Positions 8,489-16,697 are shown, counted from the first letter of the stretch. The stretch is DNA of 64,000 nt from Paramicrobacterium fandaimingii (GCF_011751745.2 NZ_CP061170.1:3558164-3622163), one strand, 5' to 3'. Program-made: numbers and translations. The notes: generated by a model from the sequence alone, not told the origin.

Positions 8489-8824
8489 TTGGATGCTGAA
8501 AGTGCAGTCGATCTCGATCTCGCCCTGCGTGCGCTTGCAGACGAGAACCGACGGGCGATCTTGCGCGTGATTCGCTCTGATCCTCAACCGGTGGGAGTTA
8601 TCGCTGATGACGTCGGGCTGTCGCAGCAGACGACGTCTCATCATCTCGGTGTACTTCGCAAAGCGGGGATTGCGGTCGGCACTCGCGACGGCACCCGACA
8701 TCTCTTCGCTGTCGATACCAACGGTCTTGCGGCGGTGCGCTCGTATCTCGATGATTTCTGGCCGACGAAATTGTCAGCGCTCAAGGCCGCCGTCGAGGCC
8801 GAGGAGCCTAATTCACATGGCTGA
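8489..8824 (+). CDS. ArsR-family winged helix regulator
   Basis: 111 residues, the usual size of an ArsR/SmtB regulator. The winged HTH is ALADENRRAILRVIRSD, then IADDVGLSQQTTSHHLGVLRKAGI. There is no cysteine-rich metal site, so it is probably a non-metal member. The start is TTG 8489, supported by AAGGAGG about 6 nt upstream. The gene overlaps the next one by 8 bp (ATGGCTGA), so the two are translationally coupled. ArsR regulators paired with SRPBCC/AHSA1 proteins are a common two-gene unit in actinobacteria; the regulated signal is unknown. Confidence 0.88.
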   Translation: MDAESAVDLDLALRALADENRRAILRVIRSDPQPVGVIADDVGLSQQTTSHHLGVLRKAGIAVGTRDGTRHLFAVDTNGLAAVRSYLDDFWPTKLSALKAAVEAEEPNSHG

Positions 8825-9644
8825 ATTCCGGGAATCCATTGACATTGACGCTGCTCCCGAGACAGTATTCGCGTATCTAACGACGGACGCGGGGATGCAG
8901 GCCTGGATGGGGCAGCATGCCGAACTCAACCCGACACCCGGGGGCACCTTCGCCGTCGACATTGCCGGGCACCCGGTGCGCGGCACGTATCTGCATGTCG
9001 AGCATCCGAGCCGAGTCGTAGTCTCGTGGGGATTCGCGGGAAGTGACGATTTACCGGCCGGAGCGTCAACCGTCGAGTTCCTGCTGACCGCCATCGGCAC
9101 GGGAACCCGTGTCGATCTCTGTCATTCCAACTTGCCCGATGCCGAGGTGCGCGGCCACGCCAACGGTTGGGCGAATTTTCTGCCGCGCCTCGCCGTCGTC
9201 GGCGCGGGCGGCAATGCCGGATCAGACGACTGGGTTCCACTCACCGAGTGCGCCCAGGGTTGGCAGATGAGAAAGGATGTAATCATGACACACGACAACG
9301 CATACGCCGTCGTGAAGAAGTACCACTACGCGTGGACCAACGGGGACGTCAACGGCGCCATGAACTACGTCGCCGATGACATCACGTGCCAAGCGCCAGG
9401 CGTCGACCTCGATGGCAAAGTCGCCTACCGGGAGTTCATCTCCGGGTTTGCGCCTCAGCTCACAGGCATTGGGAAAATCGCTGAGTTCGTCGACAAGGAC
9501 CGCGTCGCACTCTTCTACTACCCGCAGACAGCTTCGACCTCAACCACTCCCGCAGCTGAACTCTTCACAATCAGAGACGGAAAGATCAGCGAGAGCATAC
9601 TAATATTCGATCGCCTCTCCTACGGCCGGCCCGAGCAGTCCTAG
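8817..9644 (+). CDS. SRPBCC (AHSA1-type) domain fused to a SnoaL/NTF2-like domain
   Basis: 275 residues in one frame. Residues 1-150 form an SRPBCC/AHSA1 ligand-binding fold (FRESIDIDAAPETVFAYLTT, then HVEHPSRVVVSWGF and VEFLLTAIGTGTRVDL). Residues 157-275 form a small SnoaL/NTF2-like domain (YAVVKKYHYAWTNGDVNGAM, then AELFTIRDGKISESILIFDR). The second domain starts with its own ATG at 9285, preceded by AAAGGATG about 6 nt earlier, so it may be made both as part of the fusion and alone. ATG 8817 overlaps the end of the ArsR gene. The likely history is two neighbouring genes joined by loss of a stop codon. Function: small-molecule binding or turnover; nothing more specific can be claimed. Confidence 0.8.
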   Translation: MAEFRESIDIDAAPETVFAYLTTDAGMQAWMGQHAELNPTPGGTFAVDIAGHPVRGTYLHVEHPSRVVVSWGFAGSDDLPAGASTVEFLLTAIGTGTRVDLCHSNLPDAEVRGHANGWANFLPRLAVVGAGGNAGSDDWVPLTECAQGWQMRKDVIMTHDNAYAVVKKYHYAWTNGDVNGAMNYVADDITCQAPGVDLDGKVAYREFISGFAPQLTGIGKIAEFVDKDRVALFYYPQTASTSTTPAAELFTIRDGKISESILIFDRLSYGRPEQS

Positions 9645-9656
9645 GGAGACGCCCCA

Positions 9657-10004
9657 ATGACTCCAGAGCAGACTGTGCTCATAGAACGCATCCGCACGCT
9701 CATCCTGCACGAGACTGCCGTGCGCGAGGTCTCAATGTTCGGCGGACGATCCGTGATGGTGAACGAGAAAATGATCGCCAGCGCCTTGAAAGGTGGAGAC
9801 CTGCTGGTGCGTGTCGATGCCGCCCGGCACGACGAGCTTCTCGACCGGGCAGGGGCAACGCAAGCGGAGATGGGCCTGGGTCGTGACATGGGACCAGGGT
9901 GGATCGAAATCACGGCGGACGCTATCGCTGACGATAAGCATCTTTCCTCGTGGATCGAAGTCGCGATGGAGCATAATCGATCGGCGGCGCACGGGCATCC
10001 GTGA
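9657..10004 (+). CDS. TfoX N-terminal domain protein
   Basis: 115 residues matching the TfoX/Sxy N-terminal domain: VREVSMFGGRSVMVNEKM, then SALKGGDLLVRVDAARHDELL and a GPGWIEI segment. The stand-alone domain is widespread in actinobacteria and its role is unknown; the competence function known for TfoX in gammaproteobacteria should not be assumed. It begins 12 bp after the SRPBCC-SnoaL gene with GGGAGA upstream, so it is likely the third gene of that operon. Confidence 0.8.
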   Translation: MTPEQTVLIERIRTLILHETAVREVSMFGGRSVMVNEKMIASALKGGDLLVRVDAARHDELLDRAGATQAEMGLGRDMGPGWIEITADAIADDKHLSSWIEVAMEHNRSAAHGHP

Positions 10005-10165
10005 TTTCGCTCTTAAGGATACTCACCTCTGCTGCACATAAAGTAATTCCACACTGCGCATTCTGTACAGCATCCTGCCTGAAATGATCAGTCTCTGCAC
10101 TTGTTGGTGCGCAGGCTCGGCGCCTAACGTGGAAGATCCGGCGCGTCAGAAGGAGCAAGCTCGTC

Positions 10166-11203
10166 ATGGTTCGATTTGTTGGTGTTCAAAACGCGGTTCG
10201 GTGGATTCGAGCCACAGGACTCGAGACGATTCTCGGAGAGCTGAGCGAATACGTCGCAGACGACTATCGCCGCTGGGAGTCGTTCGACAAGAGCCCGCGT
10301 GTCGCCAACCATTCACCGATCGGCGTCATCGAGCTCATGCCGACGAGCGACGGCCACCTGTATGGCTTCAAGTACGTGAACGGCCACCCGTCGAACCCGT
10401 CACGGGGCCTGCAGACAGTCACCGCATTCGGCGTGCTCTCTGACGTGGCAAGCGGCTACCCGCTGCTTGTCGCCGAGATGACGCTTCTGACGGCGTTGCG
10501 TACCGCGGCGACGTCAGCGATGGCGGCCAAGCACCTCGCACGTGCCGATTCGGCGACGATGGCAATGATCGGCGCGGGAACACAGGCTGAGTTTCAGGCG
10601 ATCGCGGTGCGCGAAGCGCTCGGCATCCGCACGCTGCGGGTGTTCGACACCGACCCGCTCGCCTCGGCGAAGCTCGTGCGCAACCTCACGCCTTTGGGCT
10701 TCGACGTCTACGTGGCCAGCGACTCGGCGGATTCTGTGGCGGGCGCCGACGTCATCACCACCTGCACCGCCGACAAGGCGAACGCAACGGTGCTCACAGA
10801 CGACATGGTGAAGCCGGGCGTGCACATCAACGCGATCGGCGGCGACTGCCCGGGCAAGACCGAGCTGGATGCCGCGATTCTGCGTCGCGCAGATGTGTTC
10901 GTCGAGTTTCCGGAGCAGACGCGCATTGAGGGCGAGATTCAGCAGGTCGAGTCCGACTTCGCCGTCACCGAGCTCTGGCAGGTTGTGTCCGGAACGACAA
11001 CCGGGCGCGCGTCAGCCGAGCAGATCACCGTCTTCGACTCGGTCGGCTTCGCCATCGAAGACTTCTCGGTGCTGCGCTACCTGCACGACAAGACGAACCA
11101 CTCGGCATTCTCCATCGACATCGACCTGGTCGCCGACCCCGACGACCCGAAAGATCTCTTCGGATTCGCTCAGGGCTCAGACGCCCCGGTTCCCGCCCTG
11201 TAG
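10166..11203 (+). CDS. ocd: Ornithine cyclodeaminase family protein
   Basis: 345 residues, normal for the ornithine cyclodeaminase/mu-crystallin family. Members convert L-ornithine to L-proline and ammonia using tightly bound NAD. The Rossmann glycine motif is MIGAGTQAEFQ (about residue 130), the substrate-side segments are FKYVNGHPSNP and LLTALRTAATSA, and AIGGDCPGKTELD is near the C-terminal catalytic region. A clear AAGGAG precedes ATG 10166. The next gene, a citrulline hydrolase-type protein, begins within 10 bp, so the pair probably turns citrulline (or arginine-derived citrulline) into ornithine and then proline. Other family activities (alanine dehydrogenase-like, ketimine reductase) cannot be fully excluded. 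Confidence 0.88.
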   Translation: MVRFVGVQNAVRWIRATGLETILGELSEYVADDYRRWESFDKSPRVANHSPIGVIELMPTSDGHLYGFKYVNGHPSNPSRGLQTVTAFGVLSDVASGYPLLVAEMTLLTALRTAATSAMAAKHLARADSATMAMIGAGTQAEFQAIAVREALGIRTLRVFDTDPLASAKLVRNLTPLGFDVYVASDSADSVAGADVITTCTADKANATVLTDDMVKPGVHINAIGGDCPGKTELDAAILRRADVFVEFPEQTRIEGEIQQVESDFAVTELWQVVSGTTTGRASAEQITVFDSVGFAIEDFSVLRYLHDKTNHSAFSIDIDLVADPDDPKDLFGFAQGSDAPVPAL

Positions 11204-11212
11204 GGCGTGCGC

Positions 11213-12133
11213 ATGTCCATTCAAGCGCCATCGGCTGTGGTGCTCGTTCGACCACGCCATTTCACGCCGAATCCGGCGACAGCGACCGACAACACATTCC
11301 AGACGTCGGCGTCGGGCGATCGCGAAACCATCGCCGGAGCGGCGTGGCAGGAGGTGACGGATGCCGCGGCCGTGCTCGAGCGGCACGGCGTCACTGTTCA
11401 TCTGTTCGACGATGAGCGCGATGACCGCGCCGACGCCGTCTTTCCGAACAATTGGTTCTCCACACACTCCGGCGGTCACATTGCCGTGTACCCGATGCAA
11501 TCTCCGAGCCGCCGCGGCGAGCGCCGCGAAGACATCATCGAGCTGCTCAAGCGCGAGTACCGCGTGCAAGACGTCATCGATTACTCGGGGCTGGAGTACG
11601 ACGATGTCTTCCTTGAGGGTACCGGAGCCATGGTGCTCGACCATCTGAGCCGCATTGCGTACACGGTGCGTTCCGCCCGCGCGGACCCCATTGCGCTCGA
11701 ACGCTTTTGCACGAACTTCGGCTACGAACCGATGGTGTTCGACGCCGTCGATGAAGCGGGCCGCCCGATCTATCATTCAAACGTGCTCATGTGCGTGGCG
11801 ACGGACTTTGCGCTGATCGGTCTCGACTTCATCGCAGACGATCGTCGCCGTGCGCAGATTCTCGAGCGTCTCGGTTCCCATGACCGCGAGGTGATCGCGT
11901 TGAGTCGCGCGCAGATTCGTGAGTTCGCGGGCAACGCCATCGAGCTGCAAGGAAGCAATGGCCGCATCCTCGCCCTCTCTGTTCGGGCGCTCGAATCGTT
12001 GACGGCAGATCAGCGTGACGTCATCGAGAAGAGTTGCACGATTGTGCCGGTCTCGGTGCCGACAATCGAGCTCGCGGGCGGTTCCGTGCGCTGCATGCTC
12101 GCAGGCATTCACCTCGATACTCGAAGCCGCTGA
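11213..12133 (+). CDS. ctlX: Arginine deiminase-fold hydrolase, CtlX type (citrulline utilisation)
   Basis: 306 residues of the amidinotransferase/deiminase fold. Characteristic parts are FPNNWFSTHSGG near residue 75, EGTGAMVLDH (carboxylate and catalytic loop), a His in IYHSNVLMCVA and the nucleophilic Cys in GSVRCMLAGIH near the C-terminus. CtlX proteins cleave citrulline to ornithine, carbon dioxide and ammonia; the dimethylargininase relatives share the fold. ATG 11213 is chosen; a GTG two codons earlier is an alternative. It is 9 bp after ocd, which supports a citrulline to ornithine to proline route. An Lrp-type regulator gene lies convergently 12 bp away. Confidence 0.85.
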   Translation: MSIQAPSAVVLVRPRHFTPNPATATDNTFQTSASGDRETIAGAAWQEVTDAAAVLERHGVTVHLFDDERDDRADAVFPNNWFSTHSGGHIAVYPMQSPSRRGERREDIIELLKREYRVQDVIDYSGLEYDDVFLEGTGAMVLDHLSRIAYTVRSARADPIALERFCTNFGYEPMVFDAVDEAGRPIYHSNVLMCVATDFALIGLDFIADDRRRAQILERLGSHDREVIALSRAQIREFAGNAIELQGSNGRILALSVRALESLTADQRDVIEKSCTIVPVSVPTIELAGGSVRCMLAGIHLDTRSR

Positions 12134-12145
12134 GTCGGGGGCGAT

Positions 12146-12577
12146 TTAGCGCAGCGCCGAGCTGAGCAGCAGGCTCGTTTCGCTGTTGATCACTCCGTCG
12201 ACGCCACGGATGCGTGCCAGAAGCCTGTCAAATGACGCCAGACTGTTGGTGCGAAGGTCGGCGACGAGATCCCAGCCGCCGTTCGTGGTGTGCAACGCGT
12301 GAACTTCGGGAAAGCCGCGGAGCCTGTCGATGACGTCTGAGGTGGTGCGGCCCTCCACCTCGATGAGGCTGACGGCGCGCACCACGTCGGTACTGACGTC
12401 TTCGCGAACGCGCACGGTGAAGCCGAGCACGATGCCGTCGTCGACGAGCCGATTGATGCGGTTGTTGATTGTCGCGCGGGTCACGCCGAGTCGATGAGCC
12501 AGGGTGGCCACGGGTTCGCGGCCGTTGAGGCGCAGCTCGGCGATCAGGCGTTCGTCAAGCTCGTCAACGTCTCTCAT
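12146..12577 (-). CDS. Lrp/AsnC-family regulator
   Basis: 143 residues with an AsnC-type HTH at the N-terminus (DELDERLIAELRLNGR, then LAHRLGVTRATINNRINRL) and a RAM ligand-binding domain (AVSLIEVEGRTTSDVID, then GGWDLVADLR). Such proteins sense amino acids. It converges on the ctlX stop with 12 bp between, so the natural guess is that it controls the neighbouring ocd-ctlX genes in response to ornithine, citrulline or arginine. Start ATG (complement of 12575-12577) is the family start. Confidence 0.88.
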   Translation of the reverse strand: MRDVDELDERLIAELRLNGREPVATLAHRLGVTRATINNRINRLVDDGIVLGFTVRVREDVSTDVVRAVSLIEVEGRTTSDVIDRLRGFPEVHALHTTNGGWDLVADLRTNSLASFDRLLARIRGVDGVINSETSLLLSSALR

Positions 12578-12788
12578 ATGCCGATTCTACGAGCGATCGG
12601 CATCGTGCCCACGCCGATGCACTCCGCGCGGCCACTTTCTGGCACGACACTCCTTTTCCCGATGCCATCGCGGGTACCGCTCCGATTTCCTGCAGACAGC
12701 GGGCGAGGTGGGCACCTGACGACGAGATCATTTTCACATTGACGACTGAATCGCTTCTGAATTGGCGACTGCGCTTACCACAGTGGTT

Positions 12789-13817
12789 TCAGAGCGCGAC
12801 AGCGTTATGCTCAGCGGCACTGCGGCGCGCAGCATCCAGAACTCGCAGCACCGTCACGCCCTGCTCGGCCGGCACAGGGCCTGCTCCGCCGGCCTCGATC
12901 GCGCGAGCGAACTCATCGTAGTAACGCGTGTAGTCACCCTGCAGAGACGGGATGCTGCGCGAGCCGGCGCTCGTGCGGACGGTGCCCCAGCGCTCTTCGC
13001 TCTCGATACCCCATGCAGCGCGGTCTGCACTCGGACGTTTCCCTTCGAAGATCGCCTCGGCCTGCACATCGCTGTAGTTCGACGTGTAGGTTCCGGCATC
13101 ACCCAGAAGTTTCAGGTCGCGGGATTCGAGCCGGTAGGCCTTTGACGCAGAGATCGTGGAATATGCCCCGGAGGTGTGCTCAATGCCGATCGTGAACCCG
13201 ACATCGGTGCTCCCCTCTGGGAGCTCCTGCACCTCGAGGTGGGCAGTCACGAACCGCGGTTCGCCACCGAGCAGGAGAGCCTGATCGACGACGTGGCTTC
13301 CGAGATCGCGCAACAGCCCGCCCTGGGGACCAGCTTCGATCGATCCAGGGTCGTCTTGATCGCAGCGAAGTTCGATGCGCTGCAGCCGGCCAAGTTCTCC
13401 GGTCTCGAGCATGGAACGCGCCGTGACGATGTCGGTATCGAAGCGACGGTTGTGAAACACATTGAGCAGCACGTCGGCACCGCGAGCGCTGTCCGCGAGG
13501 AGCTGCGCCGTGGCGGCATCCGGTGCAAACGGCTTGTCTGCAACGACGTGCAGCCCCTTCTGCACAGCCTCGAGCACGAGGTCGCGGCGCGTCTCGGGAG
13601 GCGTCGAGATGACGACGGCATCCACACCGAGGGCGATGAGGTCATCAATCGACGTTGCGATCTGCACATGAGGCAGATCAGACGTCACCTGCTGACGACG
13701 TGTCGGCGACGACGTGACCACGGCGACGAACTCGCACTCGTCAGAGGCTTCGATGAACGGCGCGTGGAAGTACCGCCCACCCGTTCCGTAGCCGATGAGG
13801 CCGATGCGAACGCTCAT
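12789..13817 (-). CDS. Gfo/Idh/MocA family oxidoreductase
   Basis: 342 residues. An N-terminal Rossmann domain (IGLIGYGTGGRYFHAPF) binds NAD(P). The family EKP-like motif appears as VVADKPFAPDA with the catalytic lysine, and the C-terminal alpha/beta substrate domain contains DLGSHVVDQALLLGG. Such enzymes oxidise or reduce sugar and cyclitol hydroxyls. It overlaps the upstream tautomerase gene by 4 bp (ATGA), so they form a two-gene operon in a region full of inositol-type genes; a cyclitol or sugar substrate is inferred. Four paralogues of this family lie in the island. Confidence 0.88.
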   Translation of the reverse strand: MSVRIGLIGYGTGGRYFHAPFIEASDECEFVAVVTSSPTRRQQVTSDLPHVQIATSIDDLIALGVDAVVISTPPETRRDLVLEAVQKGLHVVADKPFAPDAATAQLLADSARGADVLLNVFHNRRFDTDIVTARSMLETGELGRLQRIELRCDQDDPGSIEAGPQGGLLRDLGSHVVDQALLLGGEPRFVTAHLEVQELPEGSTDVGFTIGIEHTSGAYSTISASKAYRLESRDLKLLGDAGTYTSNYSDVQAEAIFEGKRPSADRAAWGIESEERWGTVRTSAGSRSIPSLQGDYTRYYDEFARAIEAGGAGPVPAEQGVTVLRVLDAARRSAAEHNAVAL

Positions 13818-14221
13818 GATGCCTCCGGAATACCGAGCTCGCCGGTGAGGTACTGTGCGCGGCCGAATCCGAATGTCCAGTCTTGCGGGCCGTTCTCGAC
13901 GTAGCCAAGGAACACGTCATTGCCCGCGACGCCTGCTTGCTCGAGTCGGTCGGCGATTGCAGCGTAGAGCGCCCGCTTGGCGGCATCCGTTCGACCGCCT
14001 TGGGTGAAGACCTGAATCATCACGACGCCGGTGCTGCGCTCGAAACCGAGCCCCGCGTCTAGGGCGATGATCTGTCCCGCCTGATGCTCGGTGATGATTT
14101 GGAACCTGTCACGCTCGGGGATCCCGTATTCGGCGACGATCGCTTCGTGAATGGCGTCGGCGATGGCGCGTACCTGCTCAGAACTGCGACCGACGTTGAT
14201 GTCGATTCGAACGAGGGGCAT
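13814..14221 (-). CDS. Tautomerase-superfamily protein
   Basis: 135 residues beginning MPLVRIDINVGRS, so the catalytic Pro is residue 2, exposed as Pro1 after methionine removal. At 135 residues it has the size of the double beta-alpha-beta members, not of the 62-residue 4-oxalocrotonate tautomerase. A second hydrophobic strand is GVVMIQVFTQGG, and the tail NGPQDWTFGFGRAQYL is conserved in bacterial members. It probably catalyses keto-enol isomerisation of a dicarbonyl intermediate. It is the first gene of an operon with the Gfo/Idh/MocA gene, and an inositol-regulon-type site (14242-14257) lies 20 bp upstream. Confidence 0.83.
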   Translation of the reverse strand: MPLVRIDINVGRSSEQVRAIADAIHEAIVAEYGIPERDRFQIITEHQAGQIIALDAGLGFERSTGVVMIQVFTQGGRTDAAKRALYAAIADRLEQAGVAGNDVFLGYVENGPQDWTFGFGRAQYLTGELGIPEAS

Positions 14222-14241
14222 GCGGGCTCCATTCCCTAAAT

Positions 14242-14257
14242 ACTTTGTGCTTACATT
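14242..14257. promoter_or_regulatory. Operator site D of the inositol-regulon motif
   Basis: ACTTTGTGCTTACATT, 20 bp upstream of the tautomerase start. It shares 13 of 16 positions with site C at 19223 (ACTTTGTGAGGACATT), and both continue with TCT. It is the weakest match to the TTTGTnnrGACAtt pattern because the GGAC part reads TTAC. Confidence 0.4.
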
Positions 14258-14311
14258 CTTACATTAAACACGGAAAATGGAAACCACGAGACTCCGGGCT
14301 CCTCACGCACC

Positions 14312-14348
14312 GACGGGGCTGCCCCATGAACCGAAGCAACCCCGTCGA
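14312..14348 (-). terminator. Hairpin behind the isomerase/dehydrogenase pair
   Basis: CGACGGGG (14312-14319) pairs with CCCCGTCG (14341-14348) around a 21-nt loop. It starts 14 bp beyond the stop of the minus-strand isomerase gene. No T-run follows on the minus strand, so this is a possible, not proven, terminator. Confidence 0.35.
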
Positions 14349-14362
14349 CGATTCCGGGCACG

Positions 14363-15361
14363 TCAGCCAATCGAAGCGTTCGCCTCATGCAGCACGGCAG
14401 AGGCGACCTCAAGCCCTTCGATGCGGCCCAGCTCGACGTCTTCGTGCTCGATGTTCACCCACATGTCGGGGTCGACGTCACGCAGTGCTCGCAGGAATCC
14501 CGCCCAGTACGCCGCGTCGTGGCCCTTGCCGAGCGCGACGAAGTCCCACGCGGCATCCTTCGGCCACTCGTTCGCCCACTCGTCACCACCGAGATTCGTG
14601 CGCTCCTCCGACGGATCGAGACGCCGGAATCGGTTGTCGAGAACGCCGTAGAGCGCGGCGTTGGCAGGGTTCACACGGACGTCCTTCGCGGCGGCGTGGA
14701 AGACCAGCTCGCCCAGATGGCGCACGACAGCGACCGGGTCCATCTGCTGCCAGAACAAGTGCGAGGCGTCGAGTTCGACACCCACGTGCGTGGCGCCGGT
14801 CAGCTCGATGAGCTTGTGCACGTCTGCCGCATTGAACACGAGGTTCTGCGGATGCAGCTCAAGCGCGACCTTTACGCCGTGGTCGGCGGCGAACCGGTCG
14901 ATCTCACGCCAGAAATCTGCCGCGATATTCCACTGGTAGTCGAGAACGTCGAGTGACGCGGAGTTCCACGCATTGACGATCCAATTGGGATGCTTCGCGC
15001 CGAGCTCCCCTCCAGGCAGACCCGACATCGTCACCACGCGGTCCTGGCCGAGACGTTCGGCGAGCTGGATGCTGCGGCGAACATCGCCCGCATGCTTATC
15101 GCCGATCTCGCGCGTCGGGTGCAGTGGGTTTCCGTTGCAGTTGAGTCCGGCAATCGTGACACCGGTGCCGTCGAACTGTTCGAGGTAGTCGTCGCGCGCG
15201 GCGTCACTTGTGAGTACCTCGTCGAGGCGGGGAACATGTACTGCTGGCAGGAAACCACCGCTGTTCACCTCGATACCCTGCAGCCCGAGTCCCGCGACAA
15301 CGTCGATCGCTTCCGGAAGCGTGCGGTCGTGCAGAATTGCGTTGTAGACGCCGAGTTTCAT
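14363..15361 (-). CDS. Sugar phosphate isomerase/epimerase-type TIM barrel protein
   Basis: 332 residues of the xylose isomerase-like (AP endonuclease 2) TIM barrel family: MKLGVYNAILHDRTLPEAID, then GLGLQGIEVNSGG, VALELHPQNLVFN with a metal-ligand Glu, VGVELDASHLFWQQ, and a late WVNIEHEDVE. Members include inosose dehydratases and isomerases (IolE, IolI) and sugar epimerases; the exact activity is open. It lies 2 bp downstream of a Gfo/Idh/MocA dehydrogenase on the same strand. This dehydrogenase plus isomerase pairing recurs in inositol and sugar catabolic operons, and the divergent LacI gene points to carbohydrate control. Confidence 0.88.
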   Translation of the reverse strand: MKLGVYNAILHDRTLPEAIDVVAGLGLQGIEVNSGGFLPAVHVPRLDEVLTSDAARDDYLEQFDGTGVTIAGLNCNGNPLHPTREIGDKHAGDVRRSIQLAERLGQDRVVTMSGLPGGELGAKHPNWIVNAWNSASLDVLDYQWNIAADFWREIDRFAADHGVKVALELHPQNLVFNAADVHKLIELTGATHVGVELDASHLFWQQMDPVAVVRHLGELVFHAAAKDVRVNPANAALYGVLDNRFRRLDPSEERTNLGGDEWANEWPKDAAWDFVALGKGHDAAYWAGFLRALRDVDPDMWVNIEHEDVELGRIEGLEVASAVLHEANASIG

Positions 15362-15363
15362 TG

Positions 15364-16557
15364 TCAGTTCTCCTTCTCAACACGAACAGCGGCACCGGCG
15401 TTGCGCGCCGATTCTGCGACGGCTTCCAGCATCCGCATGCTGTGAATGCCCTCGTCAAAGGTGGCGCATCGCGGCAGCGAGTCGCCCTCGGGCATGCCCG
15501 CAACCTCTTCGAGGAACGATCGCGCCTGAAAGACGAAGCCATCATTCTGGCCGAAGCCGATCCCAGGAGCGTCCATGGGGAATCCGCCTGCGACGTACGG
15601 ATGGTTCGGGCCGAGGATGACCTGGCGCTCTCCGCGCTGCGACGGCTCGCCCTCGGTCTTGAACAGCGAGATCTCGCTTGGTCGCTCCTGGTTCCAACTC
15701 GCCGTCCCTTTGGTGCCGAACACCTCGAACGCGAGCCCGTTGGGATGCCCGGCGGCAACGCGCGACACCTCGATGCTGCCCGACGCGCCGTTGGCGAAGC
15801 CCGCGGTAAACGCCGCGTAGTCATCGTTCTCAACCGGCTCGAAGGTGTCACTCACGGCGACGTGCCCGTGGCCGACCGTAGCCTCAAGCGGCACAGGGCG
15901 TTCGTTGATCACCGTGCTGAATCGACCGCCCGAGACCTCGATGACCTCGCCTGCGATGAACTCGGCGATGTACGACAGGTGGCTGCCGACGTCGGCGAGC
16001 GCCCCGGAGCCCATCGGCCCCTTGTAGCGCCACGTGATGGGTGCCATCGGGTCGCAGCTGTAGTCCGCCCAGTAGCGTCCGCGGAAGTGCAGAATCTCAC
16101 CGAGTTCGCCGCTCTGCACGAGGTCGCGCACGAACGCGATGCCCGGGGCGCGACGGAAGGTGAAGCCCACGCGGGCAACCGATGACGCCGTGCGGGCAGC
16201 ATCCGCCATGGCTTCGGCGTCTGCAATGGTGTCGCTCAGCGGCTTCTCGCAGAGCACGTGCTTGCCCGCAGCAAGCAACCCTTCGACAACCTCGCGGTGA
16301 AGGTGGTTCGCGATGACGACGCTCACCACGTCGATGTCGTCCGCCTCGGCGATGGCCTGCCAGTTCTGGTCCGTGCGCTCGAAGCCGAATCGTCGCGCGG
16401 CTGCCTCGCCGAATACCGGGTTGACGTCGCCGATCGACACCAGACGAATCTCAGGAAGCACCGGGTCATACAGTGTTGACGCCGCTCGATACGCGGCGGC
16501 GTGTGCGCGGCCGGCCATTCCGGCGCCGATGACGGCGACGCCAATCGAATCCGACAT
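15364..16557 (-). CDS. Gfo/Idh/MocA family oxidoreductase
   Basis: 397 residues. The Rossmann motif is VAVIGAGMAGRAHAAAY, the catalytic-lysine motif is HVLCEKPLSDT, and the substrate domain includes GSGALADVGSHLSY with the usual Asp-x3-His. It is a little longer than the 12789 paralogue and belongs to the branch with a long substrate domain. First gene of a two-gene operon with a TIM-barrel isomerase. The 140-bp divergent promoter region shared with the LacI gene holds both a LacI-type palindrome (16617-16632) and an inositol-regulon-type site (16665-16680). Substrate: probably a cyclitol or sugar; not determined. Confidence 0.88.
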   Translation of the reverse strand: MSDSIGVAVIGAGMAGRAHAAAYRAASTLYDPVLPEIRLVSIGDVNPVFGEAAARRFGFERTDQNWQAIAEADDIDVVSVVIANHLHREVVEGLLAAGKHVLCEKPLSDTIADAEAMADAARTASSVARVGFTFRRAPGIAFVRDLVQSGELGEILHFRGRYWADYSCDPMAPITWRYKGPMGSGALADVGSHLSYIAEFIAGEVIEVSGGRFSTVINERPVPLEATVGHGHVAVSDTFEPVENDDYAAFTAGFANGASGSIEVSRVAAGHPNGLAFEVFGTKGTASWNQERPSEISLFKTEGEPSQRGERQVILGPNHPYVAGGFPMDAPGIGFGQNDGFVFQARSFLEEVAGMPEGDSLPRCATFDEGIHSMRMLEAVAESARNAGAAVRVEKEN

Positions 16558-16616
16558 GATGTTCCTCCACAGTTCTCGTCTTTGAAATGATGGGCGACCC
16601 GGGTAGTGTCGGATCG

Positions 16617-16632
16617 ATTGGAGCGTTCCAAT
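16617..16632. promoter_or_regulatory. LacI-family operator
   Basis: ATTGGAGCGTTCCAAT is a 16-bp palindrome with one mismatched pair and the central CG that LacI/GalR proteins require. It sits between the divergent dehydrogenase (start 16557) and LacI gene (start 16698), so it would control both, including autoregulation. I found no second copy in the window. Confidence 0.72.
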
Positions 16633-16664
16633 ATCGCTAGTACGAACACGCTAACCTGTGTAGT

Positions 16665-16680
16665 AATGTCCTGTCAAATG
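16665..16680. promoter_or_regulatory. Operator site B of the inositol-regulon motif
   Basis: The minus strand reads CATTTGACAGGACATT. It lies 17 bp before the LacI start and about 108 bp before the divergent dehydrogenase. Its TGTCCTGTCA core differs at one position from the IolR motif KGWCHTRACA as I remember it. Confidence 0.5.
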
Positions 16681-16697
16681 ATTTCTTGAGGATGCTG

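Noticed and set aside
12600..12720. CACTTTCTGGCAC-like words that resemble the 3-4.5 kb palindrome arms
   Set aside because: No second arm pairs with it and the order of the blocks differs; likely chance.
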